Positions 7,242 through 13,994 of a stretch of 13,994 nucleotides of DNA are shown here, one piece after another. Location: the NCBI GenBank assembly GCA_016719885.1, contig JADJYF010000009.1, positions 1 through 13,994 of the forward strand, in the 5' to 3' direction. Each line of letters opens with the position of its first letter. The stretch's first letter is position 1. Below the pieces are notes generated by a model. The model made no database searches. It was not told where the DNA came from and saw only the letters and a list, made by a program, of their open reading frames with translations. Both the position numbers and the translations under genes were made by a program. The stretch is from Pseudomonadota bacterium (lineage in GTDB: Bacteria; Pseudomonadota; Gammaproteobacteria; Ga0077536).

Positions 7242-8527
7242 CACGAATGGCCGTTGACGCGATAGCGCGCGGTCTTGTCCCAGCGCAGTTCGCGCCGCCT
7301 GAGCGTGTCGTCGAACAACAGCGAGGCGCAGGCACGCGTGATGTTGATGAGACTGACCAGGAAGTTGAGGAAATTGAGTGGCAACAGGCGCAGGCGTTTG
7401 CGCGAGCCATCGAGATGCAGCGCTGCCGCGATCTCGAAGAACGCCGCGTAATTGCCGAGCGCACTGAACGACACCAGGCCGAACACCACCAGCACGCCGC
7501 CGCGCAGCACCGGCTCACCGAGCAGGAACAAGGCAAACGCGGAAACAAAGCCCAGCAGCAGCAGCGGCGCCAACATGTACACGCCGAGCAGCAGCACCGC
7601 GTCCAGGCGTTCGAATAAGCCCATGCCCGGCGCGCGCAGCGTGCGGCCGAGGTGACGCAGCGCGACCTGGTTGTGGCCCTTGGCCCAGCGCATGATCTGA
7701 CGATTGCGCTCCTGCCACACTTCCGGCACTTCTTCGTAGCACTCGCAGCGATTCTCGTAGACGGTCTTGAAGCCGGCCAGCATCAGCCGATAGGTGAGAT
7801 CGGTGTCCTCGGCATAGACATCCACGCGCCAACCGCCGACCGCGCGCAGCGCCGACAGCCGCACGCCGCCCACCGATCCGCCGTATTGCGGCAGCAGGCC
7901 GAGATTCATGCGCGCCTGCTGGTCGACCTGGTAGCCACCGGCGCGTTCCAGGTCGAGCAGGCGCGTGAGCAGGTTGCTCGATGTGTTGTGCGGCACCACG
8001 CGTCCCATCACCGCGCCCACCTCGGCATCGAAGAACGGCGCGGCAATCTGCTTGATGAGGCCACGTCCCGGCACGTAGTCGGCGTCGAACACGATGAGCA
8101 CATCGGAATCCAGCGCTTCCGACACTTCCTTCAGCACCGCCGCCTTGCCCGGCATGCCCTCGCTGCGGCGCAGGATGCGCAACACCTCGGGATGCCGTTC
8201 ACATGCCGCGCTCATCACCGCCCAGGTGTCGTCGCTGGAGCGATCGTCGACCGCCACCACTTCGTAACGCTCAGTGGGGTAGTCGACATCCGCCAGGGCG
8301 TCGAGGGCGTGGGCGATCACCGCGCTTTCGTTGTGGGCCGGCACCACCACCGTCACGAACGGCCAGTCGGCGGTATCGATGTCGAGATAGGGATGACGCT
8401 GACGGCCGAACAGGCGGTTCATGGTGAACAGCACGTGGCGCAGGGTGTAGACGATCATCAGCACCAGCACGAAATACACGGCGCACTTCAGCGCGAGTAC
8501 CACGGCATGAGGGACAAGGCCGCTCAT
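7241..8527 (-). CDS. Processive family 2 membrane glycosyltransferase
   Basis: This intact 428-residue gene encodes an inner-membrane enzyme that adds sugars from nucleotide donors to a growing polysaccharide, of the BcsA/PgaC/hyaluronan synthase type. The N-terminal membrane region is at about 8-36. The GT-A core carries VTVVVPAHNES (58-68), DD at 94-95 (VAVDDRSSDDT), DAD at 148-150, ED at 240-241 (VYAEDTDLTYR) and QIMRW at 277-281. Together these are the D,D,D,QxxRW set of processive enzymes. Membrane segments follow at about 308-337, 342-368 and 385-405. There is no PilZ domain, so direct c-di-GMP control is not indicated. ATG 8527 starts one base after the TGA of the upstream membrane-protein gene, and its own stop overlaps the next start, so this is an operon. 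The sugar cannot be read from sequence; the nearby wecB makes UDP-ManNAc or UDP-GlcNAc candidates. Confidence 0.9.
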   Translation of the reverse strand: MSGLVPHAVVLALKCAVYFVLVLMIVYTLRHVLFTMNRLFGRQRHPYLDIDTADWPFVTVVVPAHNESAVIAHALDALADVDYPTERYEVVAVDDRSSDDTWAVMSAACERHPEVLRILRRSEGMPGKAAVLKEVSEALDSDVLIVFDADYVPGRGLIKQIAAPFFDAEVGAVMGRVVPHNTSSNLLTRLLDLERAGGYQVDQQARMNLGLLPQYGGSVGGVRLSALRAVGGWRVDVYAEDTDLTYRLMLAGFKTVYENRCECYEEVPEVWQERNRQIMRWAKGHNQVALRHLGRTLRAPGMGLFERLDAVLLLGVYMLAPLLLLGFVSAFALFLLGEPVLRGGVLVVFGLVSFSALGNYAAFFEIAAALHLDGSRKRLRLLPLNFLNFLVSLINITRACASLLFDDTLRRRELRWDKTARYRVNGHS

Positions 8528-8528
8528 G

Positions 8529-9324
8529 TCATGACTCCCAGCTCACCACCCACGCGTACAGCGCGATGAACACGCCGATATCGAACAACAGCCCGAACAA
8601 CACGTACAACAGCGGCAGCAGCAACAGCGAGCCGGCCTCGATGAGGGAGCACATGTGGACGAGGTACTGAAAGGGCGTGACCAGCACGATGCCGGCGATG
8701 ATCAACAGCGTGCCGGCGATTTTCTTCGGCAGCGAGTATTCGAACACGTAATAGGAGAACGACAGCAGCAAGGGCACGAACAGCACCAGCACCAGCGCGT
8801 ATTCGAGGCCGTTGGCGACATGGCTGGCGAGGCTGTAGGCGAACGGCGCGGGCGCCAGCCAGAACAGCGCCGAGGTCAGGAACTGCACGAGGCGCGCGCC
8901 CCACAAAGAGATAGCCGATGGGCAGCATGCGACCACGCATGGTGAGAAACGCCACCAGCATGATCAAGGCGCAGGCCGCGACGCTGGCGCGCAGGGTGTC
9001 GATGTCGGGCGCGCTGCCGCTTAAGGCCGGAAACGAAACGCTGTAGGCCAGCGGTCCGAACAGCACGCGGGTCTGGGTATCGAGCGCGGCGGGCAGATCG
9101 AGGCGCGGCAGCCAGAACGCGAACTCCCAGCGCCAGAAGGCGGTGATGTAATCGGCGCCCAGCCACAGCGCGGTGGCTGCCACCGACCAGCAGCAGCGGA
9201 TGGAGCAGGCTCGCGCGCCGGAACTCGAGGCGATCCAGGGCGCGATGGCGACGTATCACGCGCCCCGAATGGCTCTGGTAGCGCAGCCGCTCAGCAAGCC
9301 CACGGCGTACCGGGCGCGCGCCAT
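8529..9324 (-). CDS. Multi-pass inner-membrane protein of the glycan locus (frameshifted)
   Basis: I do not recognise a named family. From ATG 9324, two bases after the likely stop of the barrel gene, the reading is MARARYAVGLL, then in the next frame ERLRYQSHSGRVIRRHRALD and SLLHPLLLV, then AATALWLGADYITAFWRWEF, and after a last shift near 8905 LVQFLTSALFWLAP to YAWVVSWES. About three single-base shifts must be corrected (near 9290, 9185 and 8905). The result is about 265 residues with roughly six hydrophobic helices and a basic cytoplasmic N-terminus. A hydrophilic loop (about residues 65-110) lies between the first two helices. The stop at 8531-8529 is one base before the glycosyltransferase ATG. 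Position between a barrel and a synthase suggests a role in the synthase complex or export. The start is uncertain; GTG 9259 is the alternative. Confidence 0.6.
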
Positions 9325-9326
9325 GT

Positions 9327-10141
9327 TCAGGAATTCCTGGAACAGACCAAGCTCTACGCCATGCTGGTCGTAGGTGCTGCTGACATAGCTGTCGGCGGAC
9401 ACGTTGATACCCAGCGCTTGCCCAGCCACTGTTTGCAGCTCACGCGCAGCTCGCCAAAACTGATGCCGACGTTGAAGCGGTTGTCGGCGAACGGCTGGTA
9501 AGCCTGTTCACCGCCGCCCAGGCGCGCCGTGACGATGCGCTTGCCATTCTCGGCATGGGACAGCGCCACGTAGCCCGAGGCCGAGCCGACCGCGCCGGGG
9601 TGACTGATGTTGTAGGTGCTGCCGGCCTGCACTATCCACTTCGAGGCGCTGTACCACACCGCTTCGGCCTTGAAGCCGGTATCGGTATGGATGTCCTTGG
9701 CATCGAAGTAGGTGACGCCGAGCGTGGTGACGAGATTGCGTCCCGGCAGCCAGCGCCGGCTGACGCTGACGTCGGTGCGCAGGCGCGGCCAGTAGAAGCC
9801 GCCCGAACTCGAACCGATGTTGACCGAAGTAAACCAGTCGGGACCGAACTGGTGGACATTGCCGAGCGCGCCGTAGAAGCCCTCATCGCCGAAGCGCGAC
9901 AGCTCGTTGGCCTCGGCGCGCCACTGGTCGCTGGCGCCCGTGTCCAGGCGGCCACGCAGGTAGGCGCCGCGCGCGTGTCAGCAAAGCCGTCATTCACGTT
10001 GTAATAAATGCCGCCCGCTTCCAGTTCGCCCCCGACTCCCTCCGCGGCCTGGCCCGCGAGCGCGACGGATCCCGCGCACGCCACCACGGCGGCTCGCAGG
10101 ACACGAAGCGGTCGGCGCCGGCGGCTGCTCGGCTCGAACAT
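9327..10141 (-). CDS. YaiO-like outer-membrane beta-barrel protein (frameshifted)
   Basis: ATG 10141 (CGGAG upstream) opens an arginine-rich signal peptide (MFEPSSRRRRPLRVLRAAVV.., cut near AGQAA). Mature sequence starts GELEAGGIYYNVNDGFAD. After a shift near 9972 the reading continues AYLRGRLDTGASDQW, EGFYGALGNVHQFGPDW, FYWPRLRTDVSVSRRWLPG, NLVTTLGVTYFDAKD, and ITARLGGGEQAYQP-type strands. A shift near 9409, a lost G in a run, leads to GINVSADSYVSSTYDQHG and ELGLFQEF. Alternating aromatic and polar strands and a final Phe are typical of outer-membrane barrels. The layout resembles the YaiO family, which in E. coli sits beside a family 2 glycosyltransferase gene (yaiP). The end is placed at TGA 9329-9327, assuming one extra C after TTC; as read, the frame runs on. 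Inferred role: outer-membrane partner for the exported glycan. Confidence 0.65.
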
Positions 10142-10182
10142 TCGATGCTCCGTTGCTCGCGCAAGTAAAAATCCGTGGATAT

Positions 10183-10211
10183 GTTATAGGATTCATAGAC
10201 CTATCGCGACT
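10183..10211 (-). promoter_or_regulatory. Possible promoter and operator of the glycan operon
   Basis: This AT-rich patch in otherwise GC-rich DNA, between wecB and the barrel gene, contains TATAAC (10188-10183) about 40 bases before the barrel ATG. The -35 region is weak (AGTCGC). An ATAGG/CCTAT inverted repeat with a 9-base spacer overlaps the -10, as an operator might. The rest of the 178-base gap (10212-10319) shows nothing recognisable. Confidence 0.35.
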
Positions 10212-10319
10212 TATTAATTTTTCTTGGCGGATATACCCCGGAAGTCCATGAGCATGGGCACGGGAGCGGGAGTAAGGAGCCTGCGCCGGCGACCCGGCTG
10301 CGCGCGGCGCCGGTCGAGT

Positions 10320-11432
10320 TCAGTAGTCGCGCGCGGCGAGCATGCGCGCCACGGCGCGCACGATGCGCGGCCCGCTCTGGCCGTCACCGAAGGGGTTATG
10401 GGACAGCGCCTGCCGCACCGGCCACGGCGCGCCGTCGGCCAGCATCGCCACCAGCGCGGCCGGATCGGGCGCCAGGCGCGCCAGCCCGGTGGCGAGGATC
10501 TCGGCGCGTTCCGTGCAATCGCGCAACACCAGCAAGGGCACGCCGATCGCGGCGACCTCCTCCTGCACGCCGCCGGAATCCGACAGCACCAGGCTGCTGG
10601 CGGCGAGCAGCGCCAGGAACTCCTGGTAGCCGAGCGGCGCGATGAGTTCGACCCGCGGCTGCCCGTCGAGCATGGCGTGCAGCACCGGCGCGACCTCGGG
10701 ATTGGGGTGCAGCGGCGCCACCAGCACGGTGTCCTGGTGGGCAGCCACGTAGTCGCGCACCGCGCGCACGTAGCCCGCCAGGCGCGCGCCAAGGTTCTCG
10801 CGCCGGTGCAGCGTCAGGCACAGCACGCGACGTCCGGCATGGCGCGCCAGCAGCGCCGCCAACATCGCGCCCGGCCGCGCCGTCGGCAAGGCATGCGCCA
10901 GGGCGTCGACGATGGGGTTGCCGCACAGCACGATGGCTTCCGGCGCGATGCCTTCATTGACGAGATTGACGACATTGTCGGCAGTGGCCGCGCAATGCAG
11001 GGTGCTGGCGTGTGTGATGAGCAGGCGGTTGGCCTCCTCCGGGTAGGGACTGTGGAGATTGAAGCTGCGCAGCCCCGCCTCGATGTGCACGACCGGGATG
11101 CGCAGCGACGCCGCCACCAGCGCGGCCGCCAGCGCGGTGGTGGTGTCGCCCTGCACCAGCACCGCGCGCGGCGCGAGGCGCGCGATGAGCGGCGTGAGCA
11201 GCCGCGCGGTGGTGGCGAGCAGCGCATCGACGCCCTGCCCGGGCTGCATGACTTCGAGACGGTGGTGCACCGTGATGTCCAGCGCCGCGAGCTGGTCGCG
11301 TAACAGGTCGGCCTGCTGACCGGTGACGATGGTTTCGCAACGCAGCGCCTGCTGCGCCGCGAACGCCGCCAGCACCGGTGCGAACTTGATGGCCTCGGGG
11401 CGCGTGCCCAGCACGGCGACGACACGCGTCAT
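10320..11432 (-). CDS. wecB: UDP-N-acetylglucosamine 2-epimerase (non-hydrolysing)
   Basis: This intact gene gives 370 residues, the normal length. The enzyme interconverts UDP-GlcNAc and UDP-ManNAc in the cytoplasm for surface polysaccharides. Motifs in order: LGTRPEAIK (8-16), VTGQQ, VQGDTTT (Asp 96), HIEAGLRS (Glu 118), PEEANR (Glu 132), CGNPIVDAL, LTLHRREN (His 209), LHPNP, LSDSGGVQEEV (283-293) and LRDCTERAE. Asp 96, Glu 118, Glu 132 and His 209 line up with the catalytic residues known for E. coli WecB. ATG 11432 is chosen because MTRVVAVLGTRPEAIK is the conserved N-terminus; the frame stays open further upstream without homology, and no strong ribosome site is seen. It is divergent from arcC and precedes the glycan operon on the same strand with a 178-base gap. 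It probably supplies that operon, though from its own transcript. Confidence 0.93.
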   Translation of the reverse strand: MTRVVAVLGTRPEAIKFAPVLAAFAAQQALRCETIVTGQQADLLRDQLAALDITVHHRLEVMQPGQGVDALLATTARLLTPLIARLAPRAVLVQGDTTTALAAALVAASLRIPVVHIEAGLRSFNLHSPYPEEANRLLITHASTLHCAATADNVVNLVNEGIAPEAIVLCGNPIVDALAHALPTARPGAMLAALLARHAGRRVLCLTLHRRENLGARLAGYVRAVRDYVAAHQDTVLVAPLHPNPEVAPVLHAMLDGQPRVELIAPLGYQEFLALLAASSLVLSDSGGVQEEVAAIGVPLLVLRDCTERAEILATGLARLAPDPAALVAMLADGAPWPVRQALSHNPFGDGQSGPRIVRAVARMLAARDY

Positions 11433-11467
11433 GACGATGACAATACTGATCGAGTCCCCACCGCGGC

Positions 11468-11518
11468 ACTGTAAGAGCCGCCCGCGGCCGCGGCAAGGCG
11501 AGCACCGCGGGTTACAGT
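11468..11518. promoter_or_regulatory. Inverted repeat between divergent wecB and arcC
   Basis: ACTGTAA (11468-11474) and TTACAGT (11512-11518) are exact 7-base inverted arms, each with CCGCGG one base to its left. They lie in the only space (11433-11555) available for both divergent promoters. It could be a shared operator, but no clear -10/-35 elements were found. Low confidence. Confidence 0.22.
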
Positions 11519-11555
11519 AAACATCGTGTCCATCACCAAGCGGGGACGAGAATGA

Positions 11556-12490
11556 GTGGAGCGCACGCCGCTGCTGGTCGCGGCGCTCGGCGGCAATGCC
11601 CTGTTGCGTCGTGGCGGAAACCGCCGACGCCGCCACTCGCGCGCCAATGCGCGCCTCGCGGCGCGTGCGCTGGCGCCGCTGGCCGCCGGCCGGCAACTGC
11701 TGGTGACCCATGGCAATGGCCCGCAGGTCGGCCTGCTGGCGCTGGAACGCGAGGGCGACACCCATGCCGGTCGCTACCCGCTCGACGTGCTCGATGCCGA
11801 GACCGAAGGCATGCTCGGCCTCATCCAGCAGGAGCTGGCCAATCAACTGCCGCGCGGGCGCCTGCGTCACGCTCATCACGCAGATCGAAGTGGCGGCCGA
11901 CGACCCCGCGTTCGCTCGGCCGGGCAAACCGATAGGCGCGGTCTACGCCGACGACGAAGCGCACGCCATCGCCGCGGCGCGCGGCTGGCAACTGCTGCGG
12001 GACGGCAAGGGCTGGCGCCGCGCGGTGGCCTCGCCGCGGCCGCGGAGCGTGGTTGAACTGCGCATCATTGCCCAGCTGCTGGCCACCGACACGGTGGTGA
12101 TCTGCGCGGGCGGCGGCGGTATTCCGGTGGTCCGCGATGCGGACGGGCGACTCGATGGCGTTGAAGCGGTGATCGACAAGGATGCGGCCAGCGCCCTGCT
12201 CGCGCGCCAACTCGGGGCCAGCGCGCTGCTGCTGTTGACCGATGTCGATGCGCTGCAGCGACTGGGCCAGCGACCATCAACGCGCGTTGCGCAGCATCGG
12301 CAGCAGCGAACTCGCGAGCCAGGTGTTCGCCGCCGGCAGCATGGCGCCCAAGGTGGCGGCGGCCTGCGAGTTTGTCGAGGCCGGCGACGGCGTGGCGGCA
12401 ATAGGCCGCCTCGAAGACGCGGAAGCGATACTCGCCGGTCGCGCCGGCACGCGCATCATTGCCGGCCGCCACCCCGCGAGTTGGTGGTGA
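11556..12490 (+). CDS. arcC: Carbamate kinase (two frameshifts)
   Basis: Carbamate kinase transfers phosphate between carbamoyl phosphate and ADP to give ATP, as in the arginine deiminase pathway. Family blocks: LVAALGGNALL, LLVTHGNGPQVGLL, ETEGMLGLIQQEL; then, after a shift near 11855, VTLITQIEVAADDPAF, GKPIGAVY, GWRRAVASPRP, VVICAGGGGIPVV, AVIDKDAASALLARQLGA, LLLTDVDAL; and after a second shift near 12260, DHQRALRSIGSSELASQ, FAAGSMAPKVAAACEFVEAG and AGTRI. Corrected length is about 311 residues, normal for ArcC. The start is taken as GTG 11556, 3-5 bases after an ATGA whose ATG (11552) is out of frame; a small indel there could make that ATG the true start. It ends 4 bases before the convergent cyclic-diphosphoglycerate-synthetase-like gene. 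No arcA or argF neighbour is seen, so the arginine pathway is not proven. Confidence 0.85.
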
Positions 12491-12494
12491 GGTC

Positions 12495-13828
12495 TCAGCG
12501 CGTGAGCCCGCGCTCGCGCAGGAATTGCTCCACCTCGCCGCGCAGACCCGGCGCATCGAGATCCGCGTAGTCGTAACGCACGCGCAGCACCGGCTAGTGA
12601 TCGGCGCCAGCGCCGCCAGGTCGCAGGGCGTGGCGGCCACCACCAGTTCGGCATCGCTGGCATTGATGGTCGCCGCCAGCTCGGCCAGCTGCCGCGCGCC
12701 GCCAGCGAGCGCCGGCAACACGGTATCGAGATGCGGATAGCGTTCGAACACGGCCGCCATCGCCGGCGTGGCGCCTGCGCGCGGATCGACGATGGCCGCG
12801 GCGCCGCCTCGCGTGCCGCCACCAGCCCCGCGCCGTAGGCCATGCCGCCATGGGTCAGGGTCGGACCGTCGTCCACCACCAGCACACGCTTGCCGCGCAC
12901 CCGCGCGGCGTCGTCGAGGCGCAGCGGTGAAGCGCCGCGCAAACACCTGGCGCGCGGATTGACGGCGACGGCCGCGGCCAGCACCTGGCCCACCGCCTCG
13001 CTGCTGGCCTGGTCGCACTTGGCCGCGATCACGATATCGGCCATGCGCAACACGCTTTCGCCGGGGTGATAGGCGCACTCGTCGCCGGGCCGCAGAGCAT
13101 CGACCAACACGATGTGCAGATCGGGCCGCACGAACGGAAAGTCGTTGTTGCCACCGTCCCACAACAGGACGTCGGCTTCATCCTGCGCGCGCGCGAGGAT
13201 CGCCGGCGTAGTCGACGCCGGCACACACCACGCTGCCGCTGGCGAGGTGCGGTTCGTACTCCTCCCGTTCCTCGACCGTGCACCGCGCGGCACATCGAGA
13301 TCGGGCGTCGCGAAGCGATGCACCGCCTGCCGCGCGAGATCGCCATAGGGCATGGGATGGCGCAACACCACCACGCGCAGGCCATGCCCGCGCAACCAAG
13401 TCGCCAGCGCGCGGCTGGTCTGCGACTTGCCGCAGCCGGTGCGCACCGCCGACACCGCGATCACCGGTACGCGCGCCGCCAGCATGGTGCGTCGCGGCCC
13501 CAGCAAGGTGAAATCGGCGCCGCCCGCCAAGGCTAGCGAAGCGCGGTGCATGACCTCGACATGCTTGACGTCGCTGTAAGGCAAACACCACTTCATCGAC
13601 CGCCGCGCCGGCCAGCAGCGCGCCCAATTGCGTTTCCTCGACGATGCGAATGCCGTGCAGATAAACGCGCCAGCCAGCTCGGCCAGGTAGCGACGCGCGG
13701 CGATATCCGGGGATCTGCGCGGCGGTGAAGCTCAGCACTTCGTAGTGCGGATCGTCGCGGTAGACGGTGTTGAAGTTATGAAAGTCGCGCCCGGCAGCGC
13801 CCAGGATCACGACCCGGCGACGGCTCAT
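12495..13828 (-). CDS. Cyclic 2,3-diphosphoglycerate synthetase-like P-loop protein (frameshifted)
   Basis: ATG 13828 gives MSRRRVVILGAAGRDFHNFN, the conserved N-terminus of this family. Corrected length is about 444 residues, as expected. Blocks in order: DPHYEVLSFTAAQIPG, GIRIVEETQLGALL, VDEVVFA, then (shift near 13580, extra T) YSDVKHVEVMHRAS, the P-loop AVRTGCGKSQTSR near 13445-13410, RHPMPYGDLARQAVHRFAT, VEEREEYEPH (neighbouring frame), DVLLWDGGNNDFPF, PDLHIVLVDALRPG, AYHPGESVLRMADIVI, DGPTLTHGGMAYGAG, then after a shift near 12800 VFERYPHLDTVLPALAGG and TINASDAELVVAATPCDL, and finally LRVRYDYADLDAPG ending RGLTR. The archaeal member makes cyclic 2,3-diphosphoglycerate; the role of bacterial members is not established, so no symbol is given. 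Its start overlaps the upstream dehydrogenase stop by 4 nt, indicating co-expression. Confidence 0.82.
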
Positions 13829-13994
13829 CCGATCATCACCGACTGCCCGCCGTCGACCGGCAGGCACACGCCGGTGATGAAGCGCGCCTCGTCGGAAGCG
13901 AGGAACAGGGCCCGCGCGTTCGCCACCGTCCCAGGCCGAGCCCATCTGGCGGCCGAGCGGCGCGCTGGCATTGCGCTGTTCGATGAGCTTAGCG
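13825..13994 (-). CDS. Short-chain dehydrogenase/reductase, C-terminal end (5' end outside window)
   Basis: Only the last 56 or so codons are visible. The reading LIEQRNASAPLGRQMGSAWD shifts by one base (extra G near 13933) into ALFLASDEARFITGVCLPVD followed by GGQSVMIG. The block LFLASDEARFITG plus PVDGG is the standard C-terminal end of SDR oxidoreductases, which use NAD(P)(H). Its TGA (13827-13825) overlaps the ATG of the next gene as ATGA, so the two form an operon. The cofactor-binding and catalytic parts lie outside the window, so the substrate cannot be judged. Confidence 0.8.
   Translation of the reverse strand, partial: LSSSNSAMPARRSAARWARPGTVANARALFLASDEARFITGVCLPVDGGQSVMIG

Noticed and set aside
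10224..11303. A 359-codon + strand open frame opposite wecB
   Set aside because: It has no domains, and wecB motifs fully explain the minus strand.
11433..11927. Upstream extension of the wecB reading frame by about 165 codons
   Set aside because: The family starts at MTRVVAVLGTRPEAIK. The extension overlaps arcC and has no homology.

Overview
The window is high-GC DNA from a Gram-negative proteobacterium, most likely a sulfur-oxidising gammaproteobacterium. The basis is the tail of a flavocytochrome c sulfide dehydrogenase, an outer-membrane barrel of the YaiO type, and two secreted proteins with PEP-CTERM-like (VPLPA-type) sorting tails. There is no rRNA, tRNA, CRISPR array or recognisable insertion sequence. 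No gene-free stretch exceeds about 220 bases.

Layout. Positions 2-388 (+) hold the 3' end of fccB, followed by a strong hairpin. Positions 610-1385 (+) encode a LuxR-type regulator with a PAS-like sensor region. Positions 1499-2716 (+) encode a secreted protein with a VPVPA tail, broken by several frameshifts and an in-frame TAG. Positions 2864-4316 (-) are a badly broken amidohydrolase of the N-acyl-D-amino-acid deacylase family. From about 10141 down to 4509, all on the minus strand, runs a compact surface-polymer locus: YaiO-like outer-membrane barrel, multi-pass membrane protein, processive family 2 glycosyltransferase, membrane-anchored polymer-forming (bactofilin-like) beta-helix protein, and a large secreted beta-helix protein with a VPLPA sorting tail. 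Immediately upstream on the same strand is wecB (UDP-GlcNAc 2-epimerase), an obvious supplier of activated sugar. At the right end arcC (carbamate kinase, +) converges on a gene for a cyclic-2,3-diphosphoglycerate-synthetase-like P-loop protein (-), which overlaps the end of a short-chain dehydrogenase by 4 nt.

How it fits together. The central genes look like one exopolysaccharide synthesis and export unit: WecB makes the sugar nucleotide, the glycosyltransferase polymerises it at the inner membrane, and the barrel is the candidate outer-membrane partner. The polymer-forming protein may scaffold the complex. The VPLPA protein is a candidate matrix or surface protein processed by an exosortase encoded elsewhere. 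This agrees with the known association of PEP-CTERM proteins with exopolysaccharide loci, but this gene combination is not one I can match to a named system.

Caution. Many genes are interrupted by single-base shifts that resolve cleanly when the neighbouring frame is read (roughly 1-4400, 8900-10000, 11850-13994). The blocks 4509-8900 and 10320-11432 are clean. This may be draft or long-read sequence error, real decay, or both. Coordinates of broken genes are the outer limits of the recognisable homologous reading.
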